Source of the DNA: Brachionus koreanus
Taxonomy: Eukaryota > Rotifera > Eurotatoria > Ploima > Brachionidae
Direction: 5' to 3'
NCBI GenBank assembly: GCA_016987375.1
Contig: PJRA01000048.1
Location: forward strand, 2,529,695 to 2,593,694
DNA: 64,000 bases
The notes under the pieces were generated by a model, which made no database searches, was not told the origin of the DNA, and was given only the letters and a program-made list of their open reading frames with translations. The translations under genes and the position numbers were made by a program. Shown here one piece after another: positions 23,201 to 35,451 of this stretch. Each line of letters begins with the position of its first letter. Positions within the stretch are counted from its first letter, which is position 1.

Positions 23201-26200
23201 AAAAACGACGAGAACAAATTAAACTTAGTTTCCAAGTTTGATTTCCCATAGAGATTTTTTTAAGTTGATTATAAGACTAAATTTTTGCTTGGTCACAACT
23301 TTCATTATTTATCAGAGAGAACAGCATTATTTTTATTGTTTCAAAAATCAAAAAAGCACGATCAGGCTGCAATTAAAGCAAATTTGTAAGTTATTCAAGA
23401 ACTTTTTTGTCGACGAATGTCAACAAAAATTTTAATTTTATGTGACTTTCAATAATTTATTTAGAGAAAAACTAACAAATGTCTGATTAACTGATTTTTT
23501 TAATTTAGTTTAAAATAAAATTTAAATGGCTTTTAATTTATCAAAAATCTAAGATCAAATAAAAATTAGAAATTTAATAAGAATCATTACTGGTCAGTGA
23601 AGTAATAATTTTGAAGTATTAAATTTGAAAAAATTATTCGCTAATAGTAACATTAAGAATGTGTTTTTTTTAAATTAAATTTAGAGCTTAGATTATTTAT
23701 ATTATTTATTAAAGAAATCAAGATTGAATCAATTTCTTTTTTTATTTCTTTAAATTCATCAAATTCTCATCATCTACGGGCATTGAAATCAAAATTATTA
23801 TTAATACAAATATTATTTGAATGGTAAACATTTTTAAGGTTAGAAAACTATATGATTTAAGTTTTAATGATCAAAAAAAATTTCAAAATTTTAAAAAGGA
23901 TTTTTTTTTCTAAATTGAGAAATCAACAATTTTAAATTTTATTTCATGAATTTTTAATCAAACCATATTTATCAAGAAATATTTTTGATAAATATGATAT
24001 GTAAATGTTTGTTTAAGACTTTAAATATTAAATTGAAGTTCCGGATTTTTAAAAGCTTAAATTTAAAAAAAATCGTTAATTATCAATGTCCTTAAAAATC
24101 ATAAATTTTATTTTAATTGAGCCAATCTTGCGTTTAAAACCGTAAACACTATCCTAAGATTTTTTTATATATAATAAATCTGATCGAATTATCATTAAGA
24201 TTGCATTTTTAATATGTTAAATGTCATAATGATTTTTAAGCCATATTTAAAGCAATTAGTTAGATTGAAATGAAAACGTTCATTCAAGAGCTCAATTTAC
24301 ATGTAATTTATTTACTTAAAGCACCATCATATTTTTTTATCTGAATGTAATCTTAAAAAGTATGAAATTTCATTAAGTAATTTATAAATGACGCAATGAA
24401 CTAATAAATATTTGCAGATAATGTCAAATGATCAATTAATAAATTTTTAAAATTTTTAAAGAACCTAAATGAATATTTGACTCTAAAATTTCGAAAAAAA
24501 ACATGGTTGAAAAACAATCGATTTCAGCATGTATGAATACAGAAGTAAAGAAATTTCGCTTTGACTTTTTTATACTAAACTAATTTTTAAGATTCATGAC
24601 GAGCTTTTAAAGAATATTGAAAAAGCTAATATCTGAAAAAACCATGGAATATAAGTAATAATGGATTAAAAGATGGCAAACTGATACAAAATACTGAACT
24701 AATGCAAACTATGACGTAAAAAAAGTATTAAATTTTTCAGACTTTATTATATAATTAAGTAATACAAGTATTGTAAATAAAATATATCTGCTTCCTTTGG
24801 AAAAATTTTTTTCTTAGATTTTCTTTCAACTTTTTATTCCTAGACGTGCATTTTGTTTCAAAATAATTATATAAAAATAGATAAAATTTCAATTAAACCA
24901 ATTCAAAATAAAATTGAGATTTGGATTTTTTTATTTTTATTATTTTTTCACATATAATCACTATACTAATAATAATAATCGAATTCAAATCTAGTTTTTT
25001 ACCCAACATAGAATAGAAAAAGAGAAATTTTATTATGTGGTGTCATTTTAATGAATTATAAAATTTTTGATTTGTTTTTTTTTATTATCCCATCGATTGA
25101 TAACAATTTTTATTAAGTTTTGGAAAACTTACTGAAAAAATTATTTTACAACAAATTTTTTTCAAAAAATTCCTTCTCCTAGATACTCTTTTTTGCCAGT
25201 TCAATACTTAAAATAAAAATCAATCTTTTCAAAAAATTTCTTAATAAATTAAAACAAAAAGTTATATTAAATCAAATAAAAGTTTACAATAACGCTTTCA
25301 GAATTTCTTTTGAGACTTTGATCATTTCCGAAAAATGCTTTTTCTTCATTTCGATTAAAGTAATCGAATAAATTTCCTTTTTTTACAAAGGCAAATGAAG
25401 TTTTAATTTTATTAAGTTGATAATTTATGAATTTAAAATCTAAAAGGTAAGAAAGTATATTCCTAAAAAAATCAATTGGGTCACAAAAAACACGCTTTTT
25501 ATGTAAAAAAATTAGAGATTTTTAAACTGTTTTAAGAAATTTGAGTAATTAGAGATTTTAAAATAAGAGAAAATTTCAATTGTTGTTTGAAGAAAGAATT
25601 TAAAATCGTTATTATATTGATTTTAAACTAAGGAATTTTGATGGTAATAAAAACTATCACTAAAAGGTGCTTTAATCTTCTGCAATTAGTATAATTTTTA
25701 TTGTTGAATCAAATTTTTAGATGGATGTCATTTTCTTTCAAAAATTTCATTTCAAAAATTTCATTTTCTTGAGCATTCAAAAGAAAGAAATTTTTAGTTA
25801 CCACATGCCATTTACATCAATCAATTATATTAAATTCAGCTAAGGGAAAAGGATATAGTGAATTTGTGTGTGCTTAAAATTTGAACGAATCTCTGCAAAT
25901 CTAAAAATGGAAATTGTGGACCCAGGGTAAAATTTTAATTCTGGATTTAATTAATTTTAAAAATTAATTTACGCAAATATTTAATATTTCATAAATTTGA
26001 CAAATTATATTTCCTAAATAATGATAATCGCTTCGCTTAAATTTAGTTGTTTGAAAATATCTTAGTAAATTCCGGCTTCCTCAAATTTGGGCACGCAATT
26101 ATGTGGCAAATTAAGTCATTAATTTCTATTATATCATTTTACACAAGGCACCGCATAGATCAAGGTAGCATGCGATAAAAGTGTAACAAAAAGGATAATT

Positions 26201-29200
26201 AAAAATCAATAAAAGGGCTTGGGTTTACCATACATATTTATGTAATTGAGTTAAAAAAATTATGAATAGTAAGCAAAATACAAAGTTGAAGTTTTTTTTT
26301 TACAATTAAATTTAGAAAATCGAAATTTGTTCGGAATTATTCAATTTTTGTTGCCAGAATAGTCCTTTTAAGTTTTTTTGTTCAAACAAAATAACAAACA
26401 ATTAAAAAAATATTTTTACTTAAAGGCTCTTTTAAAGTTGTTGAAATTTCTAAGTAATCATTTGAAATGATTGATTTTAAAAAGCGTTTGTTTAAAAACT
26501 TGATTAAATAAACTGATAAAAAACAACATTTAAAGTTATCGATTTCTCCCTCTTTAAAAAAATCTAGTTTACTTTTTAAATTAAAAAAATTTTCGCATTA
26601 TTTAATTATTTTTAGATTAAAAATATTTCTGTTTTGAATTAAAGACCGGAAAGACATCAGCGCTAGGTTTTTAAAACGTCATTTTAATGAGAATTTTTCC
26701 TTACAAAAATAGAATATAAAAATCACTATAATTATTTTTAGTTTATTTTTTTTTATTTAATTAGAAATTATTATCTCAAATAATAACTAAAAATAAATGA
26801 TATAATTAAATACATCATTTAAAAATTAGATTTAAAAATTCTGCAAAAATTGGCTGTGTTTGAAAAGATCCAAATCAATAAATTTATCATCAAATTGAAT
26901 ATATTTTGAAGTAAAGATTTTGAATTAAAAATATTTTCTAGGATAAAAATAAACATTTTTTTTTGATATTTGAGTAATCTAAAGAGAATCGCTTTTGATC
27001 TCATTATTAAATTTTTTATACTTTTATTTATTTGATTCCTATCTAAGATAACATAAGAATTTAGCTCTCATTTAATTATTAACAAATTTCTGAACATTTT
27101 TTGAGCATTTTTTCTTTAAACAAATTTTGGTAGATCAGATAGTATTGCTAAAAAATCAATCAAATTTCGCCATAAGCAAATATAGTCTTTGCTTAAAAAT
27201 ATTTTCTAATTCTTAAGAATTGCAGTCGAATAAACAATTCAAATAAATTGTTAATATGCTTTACATAGGTGGTAACTAGCTCTCTATGCGTTAATTAGGT
27301 AATTTAAACTGTTAGAAGCACTATTCAAATTTATAATGATTTAATTTTTAACTGTTATTGATATTTTGATTTTTTATCAAAAAAATTCGGCAAGAAAATT
27401 TTAGAAAAAAAGTCTTACCGTTTTTTGTAAGCTTTGATGAAAATTTAATGAAGCAAAATGTTTTCTCTATAAGATTAAATTATTTATGTTAGATAAGTAA
27501 GAAAACAGCCATTGAAATATAAAGCAAAGTTTTCGCTTTAATTCACAAAGGAAACGCTTTTTTGAAAAATTACATCGTATTAAAATTCAGTAAAATTAGC
27601 TTTTTAAAGTAAAGAATAATTAATAATGTATGAAAAAACTTTAAACTAGTTGTTTTTAATTATATCAGAAAAATTTATCTTTTAGATAAAATTGAAAATT
27701 GTTTGTTTTGAGAGCTAATTTTATTCTAAAAAAACTACAACCTAACAAATTTGCGTTTCGTCTATTATTTTAACAAACATATAGAACCGTATATAAAGAT
27801 ACTAAGTTAAATAGTCTATTATTTCATTGACATTCTTTTAATTATTTTCAATTTTATTAAAAATAATCAAGAATATACTAGGGGGTAGTTCTGAATCCTT
27901 AAAGTAAAAGTAAATTTTTTTTCATTGAAACTATGAAGAAGTTTATATTATATTATATTAAGAATTCGTAATGGGAATCGATTTATCTTTAATTTTTTCT
28001 TTTTATTTTACAAATTTATCAAAAACAAAGGAATCGTTATTTCTTTTCATTGAAAATTATAGGTTTTAATTTTAAGATATACTTGCATGAGATTATGGTA
28101 ATTTAAAAGCTTAATTCAACTGGCAATAAGCTTAATTTCATAAAACGAATATTTAATTTCTGATGGTATCCATATGTATGGCATAGGATTTGATTGGTTT
28201 TTTTAGACAAGTTTGTAGCTTTTAATTAAAAATAGAAATTGTTAGTGATACATAAACGTGACAAAATTTATCTGAAACGGATCTTTAAGAAGGTTTATGT
28301 AAAACTTACGCGATTATAGAATCTAAATTTAATCTAAGCTAAAAACGCAATATACTAATGTACAATGATGAGTATGTAATTTTCCCATATTTTTCAATAG
28401 TGTGATAAAAATGGCAGTCAAGTTTTTAATTTATTTTTATGATTAAATTTGAAGAAAGGTTAAAATAAAAAAATTATAATGAAATTACAAAAAAAAACAA
28501 ATTTTTTTCAATTCTATTATTACTTGAAAATTAAAGTTGTGGATAAACTATTGAATCAATTTCAAATAAATTAATAAACTAAATATTTAATAAATCAATA
28601 TTGAGACTCGATTTTATCAAGTACTGTTAACTTCTTTTTTTTTATTAAAAAATATGATAAATGAGAACAGTCAATTAGATATGAAAAAAATTTAAGTAAA
28701 AAAAATTGCCAAGTAAATGCATTTTTCAAGCATAACAAGCAATTAATTAAACATAAAATTTGATTTTTTGGCTTATAAAAATTATTTTGTTTCGAGCTAG
28801 TTTTAATACTGTTAATAGTTTTTTTTCTAGGCAGTAATTTCTTTAAAGTTATACCCTAACTAAACTAAATATCCTTAAAAAAATTAAATCATATTGAATG
28901 CTAGGTTAATTTTTATCTTAAGTAAAATCGATTTAGATGAATGTTTTTTGGATTTATCTTTTTTTTTCCAGCTAAATAAAACAGCTAATATACCATTCAC
29001 GCTAAATTAGGCTTTTGAGCTAAGAATAACTTTTTTTTAATTAAGTTTGATTGTTATAAATTTATTTTAGTAAATTATTACACCAATTTCATTTACTTGT
29101 TATGTCTAGTTCAAAGAAACCTGAGATAATTTTATAATAAAATATTGATTTAACTGAAATTTTTATGACTTAATAGTTAATTTTTGATTATTTGCTTTAT

Positions 29201-30445
29201 AATTGTTTATTCAGAGAAAATATTAGAATCCATAAATTTATTAACTGTTATTTTCAAAGATTTGTTTTAAAATAAGAATCATGAATATTACAACCAAGCT
29301 CCGAAAAAGTGAAAAAATATCGGAAGTTAAATTTAATTCAATTATTTCATTTATTTTAGTTATTAAAAAAATCATTCAATTCTAATTTTCGTCAAAAAAA
29401 AAAAAATAAATGAAATGAGACTTTGGATTATGAAATAAATCATATTGAGATTTGTCAACAAAAGCTTAAAGTCTAATAAAAACTTTAAGCCTTCAAATCA
29501 GCTGAAAATTTGAAAATCGATTAGAATTATTTTTGATATAAAAAAAAAATTAATTATTTTTTTTCTCAGTTTAACCATAATCAAAGGTATTTGAGAAATT
29601 TTCGATATTTCATTAGATATTCGAGCAATTGGTATTGCAGTTGAGTATGAACATAAAATAAATCATTCGGTTTTAAATTTACTTTGCTCTTACTGCAAAT
29701 GTTTTATAGAATTTAATTATAAAAGAAATAAACCAAATCTACAGACAGGAAAAAATATTTTCAAATTTTTATTCAATTAAAATTTTCGACTTTTTTTGTT
29801 GTGAAAAATAATAATAAATAAAATTGCCACTAGCTCTTATAAACTTGTTATAATTTATTGTCTCTCGTACATCCACATCCTTAGGAAAGTAATTAAAAAC
29901 TCTATTCATTTTGAAGATTATTGATCTTGAAAAATTCTTATTTCGTATTCTTTAGTAATCGTTTTAAGAGTTCATCTTTAGATAAACGTTATTATTTAGT
30001 TAAATCATTGCTTCACTTTTCCTAAAAATTACTGTCTTGATTATAAAAAAAAATTTAATATATTTTTATTGTTTTGATGCTGTATTTATAGATTAAGTGG
30101 CTTTATCGTTAATTTTGAAACACTTTTTTAAAACAATTAGTTAAAAGATATTTCAAGTTGATTGTTGAATAAAAAGTCAGACTGGAAGCTAAATCTAATA
30201 GAAAGCAAAATCTGTTATCTGATCAAGTAAAAAATTGAAGAAATAAAATAAAAGACTTCTGAATTCAGTCTGGAAAAATAATTGTTTTGTTTACCTAGCC
30301 TAAGATACTAGGATATTAGCAGTAAATTGAATATTCAAAATTCTTAGTCTTTTCAGTAGTTCACAAGTCAACTGTTCTTTTTAAAAAAATTTGCTCAGTT
30401 TTTTAAAAGACTAGATTTTATTTAGATAATTAATAAATAAATGAT
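20232..30445. other. 10 kb AT-rich region without recognisable genes
   Basis: The longest empty stretch. It is dominated by A/T runs; the few ORFs over 60 codons read as Phe/Ile/Lys/Asn strings typical of chance translation of AT-rich DNA. No tRNA or clear transposon was seen. It ends just upstream of a GPCR gene, so some of it may be regulatory. Confidence 0.45.
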
Positions 30446-31798
30446 TTGGCAACTAAATATTTAATATACTTATTCGATACATTAAGAAACATGATTAGTA
30501 TGAACGAAAAAGAAGTATCGGATTTATTGAAAAAGTTTTTTACACCTATCCTGCTCGGTTTAGGTCTAATTGGCAATTTAATGTCAATTATTATATTCTC
30601 AAAGGCTTCTCTTATCAAGCATACTACATTCAAATATTTGTTACTTCTTTCTGTTCTCGATCTGTGTGTTTTAATAACAGGATGTGGTTCCATATTTTTG
30701 GAGGTATTTTTCGGTTTCAATATTCGTCTAATAAACGACTACACATGTAAAATACACTCGTTTATGGTAATTTTTTTCACACATTCATCGAGTATGCTGC
30801 TTGTCTGCATGAGTGTTGACCGAGTTTTGGTAATAAATATGAAAAAAGGTTCCAAAATATCTAATCCAAAGATAGCATCAAGAGTTTTTTGGCTTTTGCT
30901 ATTTATCATAGCTATTCTTAACATTCACTTTTTGTTATTTAATCATCTAATTACAAATGAGCATAAAATTGATGGGGAGCGAATTATCAAAGAAAGCAAT
31001 TTAACTTCTCAGCTCTTGGCAAATCCGAATTTAATCAACTCAAATCAATCTCAAAATAAAATCTATTTGAAAGATTGGACTAAAAATTTTGCTAATGAAT
31101 TGTCAGATGAACTTGTTTTCAGTTTGATTAATGAAGAAAAAATGCCAAATTACACCAATATACCGCTAAAATTTTGCTATGCTGCAGATTCATTTTACTA
31201 TGGATATTTGACTGAAATTTTTCCATGGTAATTTTTGGCCTCAAAATCATCTTTGTTTTTAGTTAAGCTAATTTCTTAAATTAAAGGGTCGATTTGTTTT
31301 TTTATGTGATATTTCCTTCAACTGTAATGCTGATATGTTCAATAATAATTATTTCAAAAATATTCAGTACCAACAATCGATTGAGTGCGTATAGTAATTC
31401 AATATCGCGAAAGAGAACAATGAAAAATAGACAAATATCTTATTTACTTTTGACAACAAATTTAGTTTTTTTCCTGCTTGTTTCACCTTTGTTAATGCTA
31501 AACACAATGTCAATGATTGAGGAGAATACAATTCGAACTACAGTTGTTTATTTGTTAAATTATTCGAATCATGGGTATTTTTAAAAAAATTTTTTTATTA
31601 ATTTTTATTCTAGCTCTTTTATTTAATAGGCTTAATTTTATCTTTTATGGCATAACATGTCAAAAATATCGTAACGAGTTGTTTAGTTTAATAAACAACA
31701 TTTTTGCCAAGAAGCAAGAAAAAAATGACCAAAAATATGAATTGGTCACCAGTGTTAATGACAGACGAAGGATGACAACAGTTCTCGATCAAGAATAA
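30446..31798 (+). CDS. rhodopsin-class (peptide-type) G protein-coupled receptor
   Basis: Seven-pass plasma-membrane receptor of 412 aa from three exons: 30446-31227, 31287-31574 and 31630-31798. TM1 is about residues 33-52 with GN at 43-44. TM2 is 63-81 with the conserved Asp72. Cys101 and a Cys in the second extracellular loop (LKFCYAAD) can form the usual disulphide. TM3 ends in DRV (125-127) in place of DRY. TM4 is about 143-164. TM5 begins VDLFFYVIFPS and TM6 is ISYLLLTTNLVFFLLVSP. TM7 joins across the last intron as YSNHGLNFIFYGITCQKYR, the LNFxxY and xGxKFR pattern of peptide receptors. The second extracellular loop (about 70 residues) has several N-glycosylation sequons. The family resembles the FMRFamide/neuropeptide-like expansions of protostomes. 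The ligand cannot be told. Confidence 0.8.
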
Positions 31799-32255
31799 AC
31801 TTTGCACACTATTTAACAATTGGTTTTTGCTGAATTGAGTGGCAAAACAGAGTATGAATATTTTGATTCAAAAGAGACATTTGTTTCAAGACCAATTGTT
31901 TAACTCGGTGAACTTTATGTGCTAAGTGCGCTTTATTTACCTTATCTGATACATACAAACATTCAATTGCAATTATTTTAGTGTTTGAGTCTAATAAACC
32001 TGTTAGTTTTTTTAACCTTTTTTTTCTAAATTATGTTTTATTGTAATTATTTCTTAGTTTTATTTTAATTTATAACAGTAATATTTTAATAAATAAATAA
32101 ATATTTAAATTATTTTAAACTATATAAATACTAGAATAAATTGGCAGGTTTTTCTTTTTGCTAAAAAAAAGCAAAATATTATGCATCATTTTTGATTTTA
32201 AAAAAAGGAAATCAGAGTCTTTATTTTAAGAAAAAATAATCTTACAAAGAAGCAT

Positions 32256-32509
32256 AAGGGCTAAAACCCTAAATTCGGGTTTTGTTCCTAGGACTACGTA
32301 CAATCGATCCCATGTTATATAGACCCTAATTCATCGAGCATACTCTAAACCAGAAATTCGGATTTAAGTGCTGAGTTAATAAACTAAAATCGAAAATAAA
32401 GTAATGATTAAAATCCAAAAACTAAAATTAATTGTAGCTTTTTGAAAACCCATTACTTTATTTGTGCATAGACTTAAGAACAAAACTCGAATTTTCGATT
32501 TTAGTCCTT
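32256..32509. repeat. foldback/MITE-like element of about 254 bp
   Basis: The two ends are imperfect inverted repeats of about 55 bp. The left end reads AAGGGCTAAAACCCTAAATT and GGGTTTTGTTCCTAGG. The reverse complement of the right end reads AAGGACTAAAATCGAAAATT and GAGTTTTGTTCTTAAG. An inner hairpin AAAACCC/GGGTTTT lies in the left arm. A part of the left arm recurs at 57459-57492. No target duplication is obvious and no ORF is inside. Confidence 0.6.
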
Positions 32510-33406
32510 GTACTTCTCTGCAAGGCAATACGGTAAATTTGCACTTAAAACTTTTGATAAATTAGATTAAGTTAAAAAAAAATTAAAAAAAAAATAAGAA
32601 TTGAACTATATTTATGATATATGTTTATAAGAACTAGTTTGCTTGATTTTGTTTAGTTGATTCTTTTAATTTTCACTGTTGATAAATTCTACTTTATTAT
32701 CAGTAAATTCGTTTTTGCTTTTTATGGTTTTCTATCTATGTGAACATTTTTGCATCTTAAGGTTCACTTGGCTCAATTTTAACTAGGTTTTCTTTCCCAT
32801 TTTTTGGCTTTTCTATATCGAATTTGTTTTTTTGAAATTGAAATGTTTGTGTGCCACTATAACAGCTAGTGAATCGGAAAAAAATTCCTTTCTTAAATTA
32901 GACTTTTTGTTTTATTAGTGCTTGAACTTTTTTGAAATGCGGATGATATCCAATATGTATTCTTTTTCTCTAAAATTTTAATTTAAGTTTAAAATTTTCA
33001 AATTCTCAAACCTTCAAAAAAATAAATTTTTTATAATAAATTATTTGATTTTAAGTTGCTTTTTATTATGAAGTTTTTTTGATTAAATTTAAAATGAAAT
33101 ATTAGATTAATTATCTATGTTTGTAGATAATAAAATTGCTCTGTTGAACCTGTTTTCATTGCTTAAAAATAATCTTATAGAATTTCTTAACACTCAAGCT
33201 GACTGAATAATTCAAAAAGTAGATTTTTAATCCATGCATGATGCACAACAAGTCTGTAAATCTTGTTTTATTTAAAAAATTTTGCCAATAAAATCAAACT
33301 AAAAAAATAATACTGCTTTTAATAAAATTTGTTTAATGTTTTTTTTTTAAATAATTATAAGAAATTAAAATAAAAAGCTAATATCCAAATTGGAAATCTA
33401 ACAAAA
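32510..33406. other. intergenic, no gene seen
   Basis: AT-rich spacer between the foldback element and the ATPase pseudogene. No recognisable feature. Confidence 0.45.
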
Positions 33407-33890
33407 TTACCAATTAAGTTTGTGATCGTACCAAGAGCCAGGAAGAAGCTTACAAACAATTTTCTTTATTTCATCATGACAAAATAAAAATATAGCAAAA
33501 GGTATTCCAGGGAGCCACCATAGAAAATAAATTGGATAAAATTCTAAAGCTTCATTTAGTTTTGGAACATAAGCGAAAAAACACGCAATTCCCAGTGTTG
33601 CCAAAATGAAAAAATTCATATGAATATTTCTTATTCCATGCTTAAAAATCGATTCTCTTTTTGTTTTTCTAATTAAAACGTTAGCAATTTGGCTAATTAC
33701 TATCCTTTACCTCCTCGACCAAAATTTTTTCACATTTTTCTTGTATTTTTCTGCTGCTCTTTTCGTGGCTAACTAAAGACCTTTGTTGTCTGAAGTTAAA
33801 TGAATTGAAAGCTGAAATTTATATGTAGATTTGAACGCAATTTCAAATAATTTTTTATTATCATTTCGATAATTTGAAACATTTCCATTT
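33407..33890 (-). pseudogene. Na+/K+-ATPase alpha subunit pseudogene
   Basis: On the minus strand the 3' part (33407-33710) encodes a good C-terminus of a P-type Na+/K+ pump: IVISQIANVLIRKTKRES, then a TM9/10 region with YPIYFLWWLPGIPFAIFLF, HDEIKKIVCKLLPGSW and a stop. Just upstream (about 33720-33890) lies an N-domain piece with FEIAFKSTYKFQLSIH and, in another frame, KIQEKCEKILVEE, matching the family's nucleotide-binding region. The whole P-domain (with its DKTG Asp site downstream neighbours) and TM5-TM8 are missing between them, and at least one frameshift and stop codons occur. I see no upstream exons. It is best read as a decayed gene or duplicate fragment. A functional pump gene must lie elsewhere. 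Confidence 0.75.
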
Positions 33891-34491
33891 ACGGTCTCAG
33901 TATATTGTCCTTTCCTCTACGCAAATTTGTCGAAGTCACTCCTTACTAAACTTGAGGTTATTAGGATTGCGTGACTATTTTCCGGTTGAACCCAATCTTT
34001 AATTTAATAAACTTATAATAATAGTCTTAATAGCAAATTAAACTTAATGATCAAATTAAAATTGTCATTCTTAAAAATTATCTTTAAAAAAGGTTTTTAA
34101 ATATTTTTGAGTAGAAAATTAACTTCATAGGCATGTTTTCAAAATGAAATTTCATTGTTTAAGTTTATTTTTTATGTCAGAATTTTTAATTAAATTATAT
34201 TTTATTTAATTTTAAAAGGTCTATTTTATACAAAGAAGTCAAGTTTGGATGTCTTTCCATAACACAAACACCACGATCATTCCAGATTCTTAAAGCTTGT
34301 TAAACACTGTACATTTGCAAATCTTTTATTGGCATCTTTATTTTGTTTCTATTCAAATGAAGCAATTTTTTTTTAAATTGTGGGGTCTAAAAATTTTTTA
34401 AATTTATTTTTAAGCATCAATTTAGAATATATCTTCGAAATACATTAAAATAAATAAAAATTAGCTGCTAGCTAATTAAAAAAAAAATTAA

Positions 34492-34629
34492 ATGATTAAA
34501 ATAAGGCAAAAATTAGATTTGATCATTCAAAAATTTATTGAACCAGGAACTGATTTAAATGATAATGGTATTATTATTTATGACAATCTTTATCAAATTG
34601 AAAATGAAAAGAAAAGCTGTAAGAAATGA
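34492..34629 (+). other. short ORF, possible FLYWCH-like relic
   Basis: A 45-codon ORF contains NGIIIYDNLYQIENEKKS. After a frame change it is followed by NCRQCSCCYYRI. The order (aromatic-rich YxLY strand, then CxxC) faintly recalls FLYWCH/MULE-type zinc fingers. It could equally be a lone exon or chance. No neighbouring exons could be joined convincingly. Confidence 0.15.
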
Positions 34630-35451
34630 AAGCATTTTCTTCAATTGTCGCCAATGTTCATGTTGCTATTATAGAATAAGAAATTATGTTTAAATTTAGT
34701 TTAGAGATTCTTCAAAAATGTAATTAATTTTTCTGTTTTACTTACCGCAAAATCTGTTGTAAAAAGACAAAAAGTAGATTAAAGGCGAAAAGCAGGTCCT
34801 TTCCTTGTTTAAATTAAGATTTTTGACGAAATTTAGAAAAAAATTAGGCTTTAAGTTTTATCTTTTTGTTAAATTGACTATAGGTTCTCGTTAATTATAT
34901 TAAATTTTTTCTGTTCTACCTGTCTTATTTTATTTATGTTATTATTTAAGCAACATTAAAGTAATTAAAATGGAATATCTTCTAAAAAATTTCAAAAAAA
35001 TAAAATAATTAAAAGAAATTTATTTTGCAAAATCAACTTACTTTTGTATACTATTAACAATTTACTTTTATTGTCATCTTTTTATTTTTAGCTTTATTTA
35101 ATTTTATTTTATTTGAATTTTTTTGATTTTAAATTTAATTTATTTAATTTTTATTTCAAATTTACAGATAAACTAAACAACAACGAATAAGATACAATTT
35201 AAAAATAAAAACGCTCTTTTAAAAAATTTAAAAAAATCCAACCTTTAAAAAAATATATTTGAAAAAGAGTTTAGATTGTCAATTTATACATATTTTTAAT
35301 AGATTAAATTTAAATTGATTAAAAAAGCTTTGATTTTAAAAATTTTTTAAGACAAATCATATATCAAAAACAAAATGCGTGCTTTCAAAATTCAAATTGA
35401 AAACTTTGAATTAGTTTTTTTTTATGAATAATCTTTAAAAAATAAAATAAA

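Noticed and set aside
30430..30720. 96-codon minus-strand ORF under the GPCR
   Set aside because: Antisense overlap with TM1-TM2 coding sequence and no independent support.
34240..34330. Minus-strand stretch reading ALRIWNDRGVCV then HPNLTSLYKI
   Set aside because: It looks vaguely protein-like but has an in-frame stop just upstream, no splice partners and no family I can name.
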